From CAZMXP01 sp964570285 (lineage in GTDB: Bacteria > Planctomycetota > PLA2), in NCBI GenBank assembly GCA_964570285.1, contig CAZMXP010000010.1, positions 29,587 through 93,586 on the forward strand: 64,000 nucleotides of DNA. The letters are read 5' to 3'. The position numbers and the translations under genes are program-made. Of the stretch, positions 24,992 through 35,719 are shown piece by piece (the first letter of the stretch is position 1; each line of letters begins with the position of its first letter). The notes under the pieces are model-generated. The model was not told the DNA's origin and did not search any database. It worked only from the letters and a program-made list of their open reading frames with translations.

Positions 24992-25558
24992 CTATTCGCC
25001 CGCGGCCGCTTCCGGGGGCTCCGGGGGTTCCGCGGGCAGCGGGTTCTGCCCGAGGAACTCGACCACCTGCGGCCGGACGCGCGAGGGCAAGAGATCGGCC
25101 ACGCGACCCATCGCGCGCCAGAGCAGAGGCCCCGAGCGGCTCTGGGAGATCGCCCGCTCCAGCTCGCCGCCGTCGCGGGAGACGTAGACCGCCGCGAGCA
25201 GGATCGCCGCGCAGATGAGGGCGCCCTTCAGGAGGCCGAGCGCCCCCCCCATCAGCCGGTCGTAGGGCGAGAGCTGCAGCCGGTCGATCATCTTCTTCAG
25301 CATCGCGCCGATGAAGGCGACGACGAGCACGGTCGTGACCACGATGCCGACGAACGCGATCGTTCCGTTGTGCGCGGTCGCCACCCGCGGATCGAGCAGC
25401 TTCTCGCGAAGCGGCTCGCCGTAGCGGCTCGCGAGGTAGAGGCCGCCGACGATGCCGGTGATCCCCACCATCTGCGGCAGGAACCCCCGCATCAGCCCCA
25501 GCACGAGGGTCACCGCCAGCGTGCCGAGCACGAGGATGTCCACGATCGGAATGGCCAC
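24992..25558 (-). CDS. CvpA family membrane protein
   Basis: 188 residues with four helices and the CvpA pattern PIVDILVLGTLAVTLVLGLM, RGFLPQM, a middle DRLMGGALGLLKGALI block and a Pro-rich tail. CvpA proteins are inner-membrane proteins linked to colicin V production and envelope integrity. GTG 25558 has a good Shine-Dalgarno (GGGAGGAC). First gene of the cvpA-lemA-htpX-repeat-protein operon and divergent from the DUF983 gene. Confidence 0.88.
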   Translation of the reverse strand: MAIPIVDILVLGTLAVTLVLGLMRGFLPQMVGITGIVGGLYLASRYGEPLREKLLDPRVATAHNGTIAFVGIVVTTVLVVAFIGAMLKKMIDRLQLSPYDRLMGGALGLLKGALICAAILLAAVYVSRDGGELERAISQSRSGPLLWRAMGRVADLLPSRVRPQVVEFLGQNPLPAEPPEPPEAAAGE

Positions 25559-25588
25559 GTCCTCCCATTATCCATCGGCTGGCGTAGC

Positions 25589-26038
25589 ATGCGGGCCGCG
25601 GTGCCCCCCCCGGACCCCCCCCTTCGCACCCTTCTGGGGCGCGCCCTCGCGCGCCGCTGCCCGGCTTGCGCCCAAGGACGCCTCTTCCGCTCCTTCCTCC
25701 GCCTCCACCGGGCCTGCCCCGCCTGCGGATGGCTCATCGAGCGCGAACCGGGCGCGGTGACCGGCCCGATGTATGTCGTCGCGATCCTGACCCAGCTCTT
25801 CGCGGCGCTGCTGCTGGGCCTCTCGTGGCTCCTCGTGGACTGGTCGCCCGCGCTGCTCCTCGCGGTGGGTCTCCCGGTCATCGCGCTCTTCTCGCTGCTG
25901 ATGCTCCCCGTCGCGAAAGGAATGTGGGTCGCTCTCGACTACATCACCGACCTGCGCACCGGCGAAGCCTCCCGCCCCGACTATGCCCGAAGAGCCTATT
26001 CCGGGGGGGCCCGGGGGGGCGAAGTCCCCCCCGAGTAA
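25589..26038 (+). CDS. DUF983 membrane protein
   Basis: 149 residues. A zinc-ribbon-like pair of CPAC motifs (RRCPACAQGRLFRSFLRLHR and ACPACGWL) precedes two membrane helices (VVAILTQLFAALLLGLSWLL and LLLAVGLPVIALFSLLML), the DUF983 layout. The tail GGARGGEVPPE is encoded by a G7/C7 hairpin repeated elsewhere and is probably an acquired extension beyond YARRAY. Function of the family is unknown; in other bacteria it sometimes neighbours respiratory oxidase genes. Confidence 0.82.
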   Translation: MRAAVPPPDPPLRTLLGRALARRCPACAQGRLFRSFLRLHRACPACGWLIEREPGAVTGPMYVVAILTQLFAALLLGLSWLLVDWSPALLLAVGLPVIALFSLLMLPVAKGMWVALDYITDLRTGEASRPDYARRAYSGGARGGEVPPE

Positions 26039-26040
26039 TC
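26003..26040. repeat. G/C-tract hairpin forming DUF983 gene end
   Basis: G7 26013-26019, CGAAGT loop, C7 26026-26032, then GAGTAATC. Near-copy of 9062-9094. Provides the last codons and stop of the DUF983 gene. Confidence 0.75.
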
Positions 26041-26069
26041 GATGGCCCGGGGGGGCGTTCAGGGTGCGA

Positions 26070-26240
26070 TGGCGCGCCGAAGGCCACGCGGTGGACCACC
26101 GCCTTCGTCTTGCGCTTGGAAGAAGGAACCCAGGAACTTAGGAACCTAGGAAGAGGCGCATTCGACCCATCCGAGTCCCGGGATGCTCCCATTTCCTCTC
26201 ATGGGTTCCTCCCTTCCTGGTTTCCTTATCAAATCCGATT
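26070..26240 (-). repeat. Dispersed 310-bp element, copy 2 (inverted, partial)
   Basis: Reverse complement matches 9216-9380: ACCACCGCCTTCGTCTTGCG (26096) mirrors the CGACGAAGGCTGTGGTCCGC end, with GGAACCCAGGAACTTAGGAA and TTCCTCCCTTCCTGGTTTCC arms. The flanks seen in copies 1 and 3 are missing or diverged. No gene is found in 26039-26524. Confidence 0.75.
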
Positions 26241-26326
26241 TCCTCGGCCCTGATCGCTTGTGCTCCATGCCCGCAGAGTCCTCGCCGCCTGCGCGGATCC
26301 CGACATGTCACTGGATTCGAGCGGGG

Positions 26327-26458
26327 TGAACGAAAACCACGGAGGCGCGAAGGCACGAAGGAGCCTCCGCGACCCGGTGCGCGCGCTGCGCGCCGGCTCG
26401 TCGCTTCCCGGTCTCCGTGCCTTCCTGCTCTCGTGGTCCTTGCTCCACATGGACTGGA
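26327..26458. repeat. CACGAAG-type inverted repeat, copy 2
   Basis: Left arm CCACGGAGGCGCGAAGGCAC then GAAGGAG; right arm CTCCGTGCCTTCCTGCTCTC then GTGG and TTGCTCCACATGGAC. Homologous to 2371-2493 through arms and loop. Confidence 0.7.
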
Positions 26459-26524
26459 CCCCTGGGCCAAGCCTCGTAACCGTGGCGCACGGGCGAGGCA
26501 CGCCGGGCAGGACCGGGAGCCGGC

Positions 26525-27028
26525 CTACTTGCCGGAGAGGGGGGCGGCGTCGAGGATCGACTCGGCGATGTGGTGGTAGAGCGACGACCGGTAGACGATG
26601 CCGATCACGCGGCCGTCGCGCACCACCGGAAGGCTCTTGACCCGGCGGCTGACGATCAGGTCCGCCGCCTCGAACAGGTCGGCGTCGGGACGCAGCGTCA
26701 CCGGGTCGCGGCTCATCACGTCGCGGACGCGCACCTTCGCCGCCCACGCCGCGAGGCCCTTGAAGTCCGAGGGCTCCATCGAGGGTGCCGCCCGGTGCCC
26801 CGGCGCGGCGAGTTCGCGGACGAAGTAGGGGAAGAGGATCTCCCCGACGACATCGGACTGCGTGAGGATGCCGCTCAGCTTGCCGTCGGCGCCGAGCACG
26901 ACGACGCACTTGATCCCGATCTCGTCCTCGACGAGCGGGCACTCCCGCAGCCGCTGCATCGCCGCGAGGAGCGTCGTGCCCTCCTGCACGACCTGGAATT
27001 CCGAGGTCATCACGTCGGCTACCGTCAC
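26525..27028 (-). CDS. CBS-domain pair protein
   Basis: 167 residues with two CBS motifs: VADVMTSEFQVVQEGTTLLA to LSGILTQSDVVGEI and VRDVMSRDPVTLRPDADLFE to VIGIVYRSSLYHHI, separated by a linker with hydrophobic helix EILFPYFVREL. CBS pairs bind adenine nucleotides and regulate other proteins. GTG 27028 start. It lies just downstream of a sensor kinase gene (29-bp gap) on the same strand, so may be part of that signalling operon. A second, unrelated CBS protein lies at 38.3 kb. Confidence 0.88.
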   Translation of the reverse strand: MTVADVMTSEFQVVQEGTTLLAAMQRLRECPLVEDEIGIKCVVVLGADGKLSGILTQSDVVGEILFPYFVRELAAPGHRAAPSMEPSDFKGLAAWAAKVRVRDVMSRDPVTLRPDADLFEAADLIVSRRVKSLPVVRDGRVIGIVYRSSLYHHIAESILDAAPLSGK

Positions 27029-27057
27029 GTGTCACCTGCCATCGCATCCATCGGCTT

Positions 27058-28590
27058 TCATCCGCGGGCCGATCCCGCGCCGGATCGCCCCGGCGACGAC
27101 TCCCGCAATCCGTGGGCCGCAGCGGCCCGCGGCAGCAGCACGCGGAACGTGCTGCCCTTCCCGACCTCGCTCTCGACCTCGATCCGGCCCCCGTGCTCGC
27201 GCACGATGTCCTGCGAGATCGTCAGCCCGTACCCGGTGCCCGCCTCCCCCTTCGTCGTATAGAGGAAGTCGAAGATGCGGCCGATCGCCTCGGGCGGGAT
27301 GCCGATGCCCGTGTCCCGGATCTCGATCGACACCGTGGAATCCTGCGCGGAGACCTCCGCGAGCAGGCTCCCGCCGTCGGGCATCGCGTCCCTCGCGTTC
27401 GTGATCAGGTTGAGCAGCACCTGCGAGAGGCCCCCGGCGTCGGCGTCGAGCGTGTGGCGCCCCCGCTCCCCCTTCACCTCCATCTTGATCCCGCGCTGGT
27501 GGAGGTCGTGCCGCAGCAGCGCATGCAGCTCCCCGAGCAGCGTGATCGGGTCGACCTTGTCCTCGCGCCGCACGGTCGCCCGCGTCACCCCGCGGAGCTG
27601 GGCGATCAGCTCCCCGGTGCGCGCCAGCGCGTCCCGCATCACCGCGGCCCCGCGCCGCATCTCCTCGGCCGGGATCGTCTCGCCGCGGTCGAGGCGCTTC
27701 AGCAGCGCCTCGAGGTATTGCGCGACGCCGTGCACCGGATTAGCGACCTCGTGCACGATGCTGCCCGCGAGCCGGCCGATCGCCGCCTGCCGCTCCTGCT
27801 CGCGCACGATCGCGTGCATGCGTGCGCGGTGGCGCATGTCCTGCATGTATCCGGTGAAGCCGACGCGCTCGCCGAGGTGGTCGAGGGTGACGACGCGTTC
27901 GTCGAACACCGGGATCAGCGTCCCGTCCTTCCCGCGCGCGAGCAGCTCGCCGCTGGCCCGGCCCTCCCGCCGGCAGAGCTCGAGCCAGTAGAGGGGGTCG
28001 TAGCCCTCGTCGAAGAGTTCCCCGATGCCCTTCCGGCCGACGACCTCCGCCTCGCCATACCCGAGGAGCTCGCTGATGTGGCGGTTGAAGGAGGTCACGA
28101 GCCCGCGCGCGTCCAGCGTGTAGATCCCGACCGGCACCGTCGCGTAGATCTGGCGCAGCTCCCGCGTGCGCCTGCCCACCTCGTCTTCGAGGCCGCGGTT
28201 CAACGACTCCAGCCGCTCCTGCAACTCGCGGATGCGCAACATGGCCCGGACGCGCGCGAGCAACTCCTGGTGGGCGACGGGCTTGGTCACGTAGTCGTCG
28301 CCGCCGGCGGCGAGGCCGCGCACGACGCTCTCGGTGTCGCGGTTGTGGGCGGTGACGAGAATGATCGGGATGCTGCGGGTCGTCTCGTCGGCGCGCAGGC
28401 GCCGGCAGACCTCGAAGCCGTCCATGGCCGGCATCTGCACGTCGAGCAGGATGCAGTGCGGCCGCTCGCGCTGCGCGAGCGCGATCGCCTCCGCCCCGCC
28501 GGCCGCCTCGAGGACGTCGTAGCCGTCGAGGAGCAGCCGGAGCGAGTACCGGTTGTCGGCGTTGTCGTCGACGACGAGGATGCGGCTCAT
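27058..28590 (-). CDS. Receiver-PAS-histidine kinase
   Basis: 510 residues: N-terminal receiver domain (ILVVDDNADNRYSLRLLLDG, phospho-acceptor in CILLDVQMPAMDG, VTKPVAHQELLARV), coiled linker, PAS domain (about 155-260, IYTLDARGLVTSFNRHISEL), HisKA-like box IGRLAGSIVHEVANPVHGVA and HATPase domain with LLNLITNARDAMPDGG, DTGIGIPPEAI and GTGYGLTISQDIVREHGG. No membrane helix, so cytosolic. ATG 28590 overlaps the stop of the membrane kinase upstream, so phosphotransfer from that kinase to this receiver is plausible. Confidence 0.9.
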   Translation of the reverse strand: MSRILVVDDNADNRYSLRLLLDGYDVLEAAGGAEAIALAQRERPHCILLDVQMPAMDGFEVCRRLRADETTRSIPIILVTAHNRDTESVVRGLAAGGDDYVTKPVAHQELLARVRAMLRIRELQERLESLNRGLEDEVGRRTRELRQIYATVPVGIYTLDARGLVTSFNRHISELLGYGEAEVVGRKGIGELFDEGYDPLYWLELCRREGRASGELLARGKDGTLIPVFDERVVTLDHLGERVGFTGYMQDMRHRARMHAIVREQERQAAIGRLAGSIVHEVANPVHGVAQYLEALLKRLDRGETIPAEEMRRGAAVMRDALARTGELIAQLRGVTRATVRREDKVDPITLLGELHALLRHDLHQRGIKMEVKGERGRHTLDADAGGLSQVLLNLITNARDAMPDGGSLLAEVSAQDSTVSIEIRDTGIGIPPEAIGRIFDFLYTTKGEAGTGYGLTISQDIVREHGGRIEVESEVGKGSTFRVLLPRAAAAHGLRESSPGRSGAGSARG

Positions 28591-30905
28591 CGGTGTGCCC
28601 CTGGCCGCGAGGCGGCCGGCGACCGCGGCCCGCTCCCGCTCGATTCGGGGGGGGGCGGGGGGGGGGTCGCCGAGGGGTCGGGGGGCGCCGCGAACGCTTG
28701 ATCGAGGTGGGGAAGAAGCCCGCGCACCATCTCGTGGATCGGCACCGCCTCCGACCGGGAGAGCCCCTCCACCCAAGCTGTCGCCTCGACGCGATGCCGC
28801 TCGGTCACGCGCGCGGGCAGCGCGAGCGGCGGGAGGGTGCCGCAGAGGAGTCGATGGCCGCCTTCGGGCTCGGGCACAAGGCGCATCGTGCCGAGGAAGG
28901 CGCCCCGGTTCTCGGTCGCGTCGAGCCAGTAGGCGAACCGCATCGTGTCGCCTGCGGCGAGGCGCGGCGCGAGCGCGCCGAACACATCCAGCCCCTCCCC
29001 GGCGAAGATTCCCACGTCGCACAGCAGCGCGGAGAGGTTGCCCCGCTCCAGCGCGGTGCGGACGTCGCGACCGCAGACGGCCCGTCCCGTCTCGAGGCCC
29101 GCCGCCCGGAGTTCCGCGCGCAGGGCGTCCCCCGCGGGCGGCGTCGCCCCGACGACGAGGATCTCGCGCCCGCCCCCCGCGGGCCTCGCGCCACCCGAGA
29201 CCCGCGCCGGGATGCGCTGAGGCAGCGACAGCCGGAACGTCGTGCCCCGGCCCACCTCCGAGTCCACGCCGATCCGGCCGCCGAGGAGCTCCGCGAGGCT
29301 CCGCGCGATCGTCAGGCCGAGTCCCGATCCCCCCGCCGCCCGGCTCATCGAGCCGTCCGCCTGGCGGAAGGGCTCGAAGATCCTGTCGATCTGCTCGCGC
29401 TCGATGCCCGGGCCGCTGTCCTGCACCTCGAACTCGACGCCGCCGCCGGTGCGCGGGCCGCACCGGAGTTCCACGCCTCCCGCCGCCGTGAACTTGACCG
29501 CGTTGTGCGCGAGATTGAGCAGGATCCGGTGCAGCTTCTCCTCGTCGGTGCGGATGCGCGGCAGCGGCTCCTCGCAGCGCAGGTGGAGCGTGAGCCCCTT
29601 CTCCTCGGCGATCGGCGCGACGAGTTCGCGCACGCCCGCGAGCACCGCCGCGGGAGAGACCTCCGCGGGCAGCACATCCATGTGTCCGGCGCCGATCTTG
29701 CTGATGTCGAGGATGTCGCCCAGCATCGCGAGCAGGGCCCTTCCGCTCCGCTCGACGATCGCGATCTGCTTGCGCTGCTCCTCGCTGAGCGGCCCGCCCG
29801 CGCCCCTCAGCAGCAGGCCGCTCAGCGTCAGGATCGACTGGAGCGGGGTCCGCACCTCGTGCGACATGTTGGCGACGAACTCGCTCTTGAGCCGGTCGGC
29901 CTGCACGATGTCGGTGTTGAGGCGCTCGAGCTCGCACCGCTGGCAGAAGAGCTCCTGCCGCTGCTTCCGGATCTCGGCATCGCGCTCGCCGAGGCGGCGG
30001 TGCATCTCGTTCAGCGCCTCGCGCACCCGCCGCAGCGCGGGGATCCCCTCCTCCGCCACCTCCCCCCCGAATTCGCCGCGCGCGGCCCGGTCGAGCGACG
30101 CGGCCATGCCCGCGAAGGAGCGTTCCGACCGCCTCCCGACGACGGCGATCGCGCCGACGACGATCGCGAAGAAGAGCGCACCCAGCGCGACGAGCCAGAG
30201 CGCGATGCGGCGAAGCGGCCCCGTCACCTCCGCGAGATCCATCTCGGCGACCACGCGCCACGGCCCGGCCGCGGCGCTCGCGCCGAGCACGACGACTCCG
30301 CGCTCGTCGGCATAGGTGGTCCCCGGGCCGCGGGCGAAGGCGTCTTCGCCCCGCGCCTGGTCGACCCGCCTCCCGCCCGCGTCGACGAGGAAGGTCCCTC
30401 CCGTCCCCCCGGGCCCCCTCGAAGCCGCCACGCGGCGGGAGAGCAGGTCCAAAGGAAAGGCGGCGAATGCTGCACCCCCATCCGGGGCCGCGCCTCCGAC
30501 GATGCAGTCGTCGCCCCGCGCGACCACCTCGCCGGCCCGCACGCGGGCAAGGTCCTCGGGGGAGAGGGCTGCTGCCGCGTCGCCGGGGATGACGCTGCCG
30601 TCGGAGCCTGCGAAGCCGTACCGGATCCCCGCCCCGAGTTGGGCGGGGAACTGGTCGAGACGCGACGCCACCCGGTCGCGGTCGTGGAGGGCGAGCAGGA
30701 CCGCGTGGTCGCGCAGGCCCTGCACGAAGTCTTCCACGGCCGACGCGCGGATCTTCGCCGTGGTCTCGAGGTGGTCGCGGAAATAGTCGCGGTTGGCGTC
30801 CTGCAGCACCGCGTAGGCGACCGCTGCGAGGATCGCGCTCGGGAGCACCGCCACCGCCGCGAACCAGGCGATCAGCCGCAGCGTCAGACCCCCGGGGCGT
30901 GCCAT
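28587..30905 (-). CDS. Membrane sensor histidine kinase
   Basis: 772 residues. Helix LRLIAWFAAVAVLPSAILAA, a periplasmic double-Cache-like sensor (about 40-235), helix LVALGALFFAIVVGAIAVVG, HAMP-like linker, coiled coil, HisKA box FVANMSHEVRTPLQSI, HATPase motifs LLNLAHNAVKFTAAGG and GGSGLGLTIARSLAELLGG, then a C-terminal receiver-like domain (EILVVGATPPAGDALRAEL; LLCDVGIF) and a Pro-rich tail (TPPPPPPESS). Start uncertain: ATG 30905 (GGGCCGATGG context) or ATG 30914. Co-translated with the receiver-PAS kinase and divergent from the NtrC-type regulator at 31089, its likely partner. Confidence 0.88.
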   Translation of the reverse strand: MARPGGLTLRLIAWFAAVAVLPSAILAAVAYAVLQDANRDYFRDHLETTAKIRASAVEDFVQGLRDHAVLLALHDRDRVASRLDQFPAQLGAGIRYGFAGSDGSVIPGDAAAALSPEDLARVRAGEVVARGDDCIVGGAAPDGGAAFAAFPLDLLSRRVAASRGPGGTGGTFLVDAGGRRVDQARGEDAFARGPGTTYADERGVVVLGASAAAGPWRVVAEMDLAEVTGPLRRIALWLVALGALFFAIVVGAIAVVGRRSERSFAGMAASLDRAARGEFGGEVAEEGIPALRRVREALNEMHRRLGERDAEIRKQRQELFCQRCELERLNTDIVQADRLKSEFVANMSHEVRTPLQSILTLSGLLLRGAGGPLSEEQRKQIAIVERSGRALLAMLGDILDISKIGAGHMDVLPAEVSPAAVLAGVRELVAPIAEEKGLTLHLRCEEPLPRIRTDEEKLHRILLNLAHNAVKFTAAGGVELRCGPRTGGGVEFEVQDSGPGIEREQIDRIFEPFRQADGSMSRAAGGSGLGLTIARSLAELLGGRIGVDSEVGRGTTFRLSLPQRIPARVSGGARPAGGGREILVVGATPPAGDALRAELRAAGLETGRAVCGRDVRTALERGNLSALLCDVGIFAGEGLDVFGALAPRLAAGDTMRFAYWLDATENRGAFLGTMRLVPEPEGGHRLLCGTLPPLALPARVTERHRVEATAWVEGLSRSEAVPIHEMVRGLLPHLDQAFAAPPDPSATPPPPPPESSGSGPRSPAASRPGAHR

Positions 30906-31088
30906 CGGCCCCATTCTCGCAGAGGGTCGCCGCGGCTTCACGCAACGACGCACCGGAGTCCGACGGAGGGGCGGGCGGCCGAGGGCGCGGCCCGCGGGCG
31001 GGTCATCGCACCCGCAGGCCGGTAGAATACCGCGCAAAAGTCCACGAGCGGGGGCGCGATCGACTTTCGGCCCCGCGGAACAGGATTT

Positions 31089-32497
<1,409 letters not shown>

Positions 32498-32501
<4 letters not shown>

Positions 32502-33319
32502 CGCCCGCCGGAAGGCGCCTCGAGATCCTCGTCGACGGCGTGCACAAGGCGTTCGGGACCAATCGCGTCCTCCGAGGCGTCGACCTGGAGATCGAGCGGG
32601 GCACGATGGTCGCGCTGATCGGCGGCTCCGGCTGCGGCAAGACCGTGCTGTTGCAGCACATGATCGGCCACCTGACGCCCGACCGCGGGAGAGTGCTCGT
32701 CGCCGATCACGAGAGCGAGGGCGCCCCCCTGATGGACCTCGCCACGCTCGACGAGCAGGGGCTCGACCGCATCCGGATCCACAGCGCCGTCGTCTTCCAG
32801 CGCAATGCGCTCTTTTCCGGCACCGTCCAGGACAACGTCGCCCTGTGGCTGCGCGAGATCCGGCGCCTGCCGGAACCCGAGATCGCGCGACGCGTGCAGG
32901 AGGCGGTCGCCTCGGTCGGTCTGGGCGGCGAGCCGGGCATCCTCGCGCGCCACCGCGACGAACTCTCCGGCGGCATGGCGAAGCGGGTCGCCGTCGCGCG
33001 CGCCCTGGCGATGCGGCCGACCGTGATGTACTACGACGAGCCGACGACCGGCCTCGACCCGGCGAACGCCTCGCAGATCCACGAACTCATCGCCGCCACC
33101 CACCGGCGCCTCGGGGGCGCGTCGCGCGGTGCGACCACCGTCGTCGTGACGCACGACAAGGACCTGCTCCGCCGCCTCGAGCCGCGCATCGTGATGCTCG
33201 ACGCCGGCCGCGTCTACTTCGACGGCAGCTACGACGAGTTCGAGCAGTCGGAGGCGCCGATCATCCGGCCCTACTTCGACCTGATGCCGGTCCTGCACAG
33301 CCGAAGCCTCGGCGTGTAG
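32498..33319 (+). CDS. ABC transporter ATP-binding protein, MlaF-like
   Basis: 273 residues. Walker A ALIGGSGCGKTVLLQHMIGH, Q-loop VVFQRNALFSGTVQDNVALW, signature ELSGGMAKRVAVARALAMRP, Walker B TVMYYDEPTTGLDP and a VVVTHDKDLL switch. The GGMAKRVAVARAL signature and YYDEPTTGLDP are typical of the Mla/Ttg2A phospholipid transport ATPases. No MlaE permease or MlaD is nearby, so its partner must be elsewhere. Overlaps the regulator gene by four bases. Confidence 0.85.
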
Positions 33320-33438
33320 GGGGTTGTCCGGGGCATCGCCCGCGGCCACACTTCGAGGCCCACCGGACCGGGAGAGACTCCCGGCCCCGGCGGGTTGCCA
33401 GCGCGGCCTCGATCCCGCAACATGGAGCATCCCCTCGC

Positions 33439-34680
33439 ATGAGTGCCCAAGAGGCCCCCCGTGGCGATGCTGCGACGGAACGCGCGGGCCGAGCGCCCCC
33501 GCCCCCCCCTCACGATTCGCGCGTCCGCGCGCTCGAGGCACTGCCGGGCACCGTCGGCCCCGTCCTCGCCCTCGCGGGCGGGGGCCTCGCGGTGGCCGTC
33601 GACCCTCGGATCGGCAGCCATCGCGCCGCGGTCGCCTGCGATCTCGATCCGGGCTTCGGCATCCGCTTCTACCGCACGGGCCTCACGGAGGAGGCGCTCT
33701 CGCGGAACGCCGGGTTTCTCGCCGACGACCTCGCGAGGACCATCCCGGCGGGAGAGCAGAGCCAGGGGCTCGTGCGCATCGACGTCCCGCGACTCCACCG
33801 GGTGCTGCGCCACGGCGCCCGATGGGTCGTGCACCAGGGCATCGGCACGCGCGCCGATCTCGACGTGACGGTCCATGGGGGCGCCATGCCCGAGGCGGAT
33901 CCCGAGGCGATCCCGCTCGACCTGCGCCGGGCGCATCTGGACGAAGTGGGCACCCTGGGCAGCGGCGAGGCTGGCATCGACCTTCTCGTGGCCGAATCGC
34001 TCGATCCCGCCTCGGGCGCGCGGTGGCAGATCCGGGAGGGCGAGATCCTGCTCCGCGTCCGTTGCGGCGCGCGCTCGCTCGGGCGGATGTTCCTCCGCCG
34101 CTGCGGCGCCGCGGGGGAGTCGCCCCTCGCGTCGCGCGAAGGGGTCCGCTTCCTCGGGGGCCTCGCCGCCGCGACGAACCTCGCGCTGGCCAACCGGCAG
34201 ATCGTCGGCACGCTGGCGCAGCGCAGCCTCGCGCGCTGCATTCGCGGAGCCCATCTGGTGCCGCTCTGCGATCTTGTCGCCGATCAGGTCGAAGAGGGGG
34301 GGGAGCGGGGGGGGACGCGCCTGCTGATCCACAGGCGCGCCGCCTACCGTCTGCTCGACTCCCCGACGACGCTCTCCGCCGGCGTCGGCGCGACCGCGGC
34401 CCTGCTCGCCTCCCCCCGCACCCCCCTCGAACTGCCGATCCCCGCAGCGGTGGACCGCCGCGTGCCCGCGCCGGAGACCGGAAGCCTCTGGAGCGCCCGC
34501 GAGGTGGAGCGGGAGATGGCCTCCCGGGGGGTGATGCTCCGCTACGCCTCCCCCGCGACCCTCGAGAGCGAGGCGCCCTGGGCCTTCTCCGACCCGGAGC
34601 CGACGGAGCGCTCGCTCGAAGAGGCCGGACTCGTCACCCGGGTGGGTCGCCTGCGCCCGCTGCTCGCGATCCGCGGCTAG
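33439..34680 (+). CDS. RtcB-like protein lacking catalytic residues
   Basis: 413 residues that align in order with RNA ligase RtcB: GLAVAVDPRIGSHRAAVACD, CDLDPGFGIRF (RtcB YDINCGVR), VGTLGSGEAGID (GTLGSGNHFLE), LRVRCGARSLG (LxIHSGSRGLG), AAATNLALANRQIV (AxNFAWANRQ), VPLCDLVADQVEEG (VxDVxHNIAxxE) and LLIHRRAAYRL (LxVHRKGATRA). The metal and nucleotidyl residues are gone: catalytic Cys becomes Pro, and three His become Ala, Arg and Ala. It is therefore probably a pseudoenzyme with a scaffold or RNA-binding role. ATG 33439 is inferred; N-terminal 30 residues are Pro/Ala-rich. Confidence 0.7.
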   Translation: MSAQEAPRGDAATERAGRAPPPPPHDSRVRALEALPGTVGPVLALAGGGLAVAVDPRIGSHRAAVACDLDPGFGIRFYRTGLTEEALSRNAGFLADDLARTIPAGEQSQGLVRIDVPRLHRVLRHGARWVVHQGIGTRADLDVTVHGGAMPEADPEAIPLDLRRAHLDEVGTLGSGEAGIDLLVAESLDPASGARWQIREGEILLRVRCGARSLGRMFLRRCGAAGESPLASREGVRFLGGLAAATNLALANRQIVGTLAQRSLARCIRGAHLVPLCDLVADQVEEGGERGGTRLLIHRRAAYRLLDSPTTLSAGVGATAALLASPRTPLELPIPAAVDRRVPAPETGSLWSAREVEREMASRGVMLRYASPATLESEAPWAFSDPEPTERSLEEAGLVTRVGRLRPLLAIRG

Positions 34681-34789
34681 CCGCGCGCAATCCGCCCCGG
34701 AAACCGGAGACGGAACCCGGAATCCAAGACGAGAGGCCGATCGTGTCGTTGGCAGGGCTTATGCATATGAGGTCGAGGGGAGGTTGCTC

Positions 34790-35713
34790 ATGAGAGCGCA
34801 GCAGCCGGACCATGGGCTCTACGCCATCGTGCTGGCGGGAGGGTTCGGGCGTCGCTTGGCGCCTGCGGTTCGCGCCTACGGCAGGGGGAATGTGCCGAAG
34901 CAGTTCTGCGACTTCGGCCGCGGGAGGAGTCTGCTGCTCGAGACGCTCGGCCGGATCGCGCCGGTCGTCACCGGGGAGCGCACCGCCGTCGTCGTGGATG
35001 CGAGCCAGGCGCGGCGCGCGACGGAGCAGCTTCGTCGCGCCCCCGGAGTGCAACTCGTGCTCCAGCCCTGCGACCGGGGGACCGCCGCGGGCGTGCTGCT
35101 GCCGCTGGAGCACCTGCTCGCGCGCGACCCGCATGCGCGCGTCCTGCTGACGCCGTCGGACCACGCGGTGGCCGACCAGGGGGCCTTCCGCGCCGGACTG
35201 CGCGCCGCGGAGCGCGTCCTCGACGAGGGCGCGGCCGACGCCGTCGTCTTCGGCGTGGAGTCGGCGGCGCCGAACTGCGACTACGGGTGGATCTCGGCGG
35301 GCAACGCCCTCGCGCCCGGCGTGCACGAGGTGCGGGGGTTTGTCGAAAAGCCGCCGCCGGAGGAGGCGGTGCGACTCCATCGCGCGGGCGCGCTCTGGAA
35401 CACGATGGTCATGCTCGTGCAGGGGCGCGCGCTGCGGGAGCACTACCGGCGGCGCCTGCCCGCCCTCGCCGAGCGCGTCCACGACGCGTTCCTGCTCCCC
35501 CCCGCCGCGCGCGACCGCCGGCTCCTCCGGGTCTACCCGACGCTTCCCGCCGCGGACTTCTCCCGCGACATCCTCGGGACCTTCCCGCTGCTCGCCGTCG
35601 TCCGGTGGCCGGTCACGATGGGCTGGAGCGACCTCGGGACGCCGGAACGGCTCGCGACGTGGCTCGGCGAGGAGGAGGCGCGCGACGCCAGCCTCGCGGC
35701 GCTTCCCACCTGA
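34790..35713 (+). CDS. Sugar nucleotidyltransferase, mannose-1-phosphate guanylyltransferase-like
   Basis: 307 residues. The nucleotide loop IVLAGGFGRRLAPAVRAYGR, VPKQFCDF, LLTPSDHAV, YGWISAG, RGFVEKPP, WNTMVMLV and MGWSDLGTPERL follow the order of the GDP-mannose pyrophosphorylase (ManC/RfbM) family. It would make GDP-mannose for glycans. The WNTMV and WSDLGT variants differ from the commonest forms (WNSGMF, WxDVGS), so specificity is uncertain. ATG 34790 has a good ribosome site (GGGGAGG); TTG 34784 is an alternative. Confidence 0.82.
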   Translation: MRAQQPDHGLYAIVLAGGFGRRLAPAVRAYGRGNVPKQFCDFGRGRSLLLETLGRIAPVVTGERTAVVVDASQARRATEQLRRAPGVQLVLQPCDRGTAAGVLLPLEHLLARDPHARVLLTPSDHAVADQGAFRAGLRAAERVLDEGAADAVVFGVESAAPNCDYGWISAGNALAPGVHEVRGFVEKPPPEEAVRLHRAGALWNTMVMLVQGRALREHYRRRLPALAERVHDAFLLPPAARDRRLLRVYPTLPAADFSRDILGTFPLLAVVRWPVTMGWSDLGTPERLATWLGEEEARDASLAALPT

Positions 35714-35719
35714 GCGCGC

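Noticed and set aside
33320..33438. Structured RNA between the ABC and RtcB-like genes
   Set aside because: No stable conserved fold or recognisable riboswitch motif seen.
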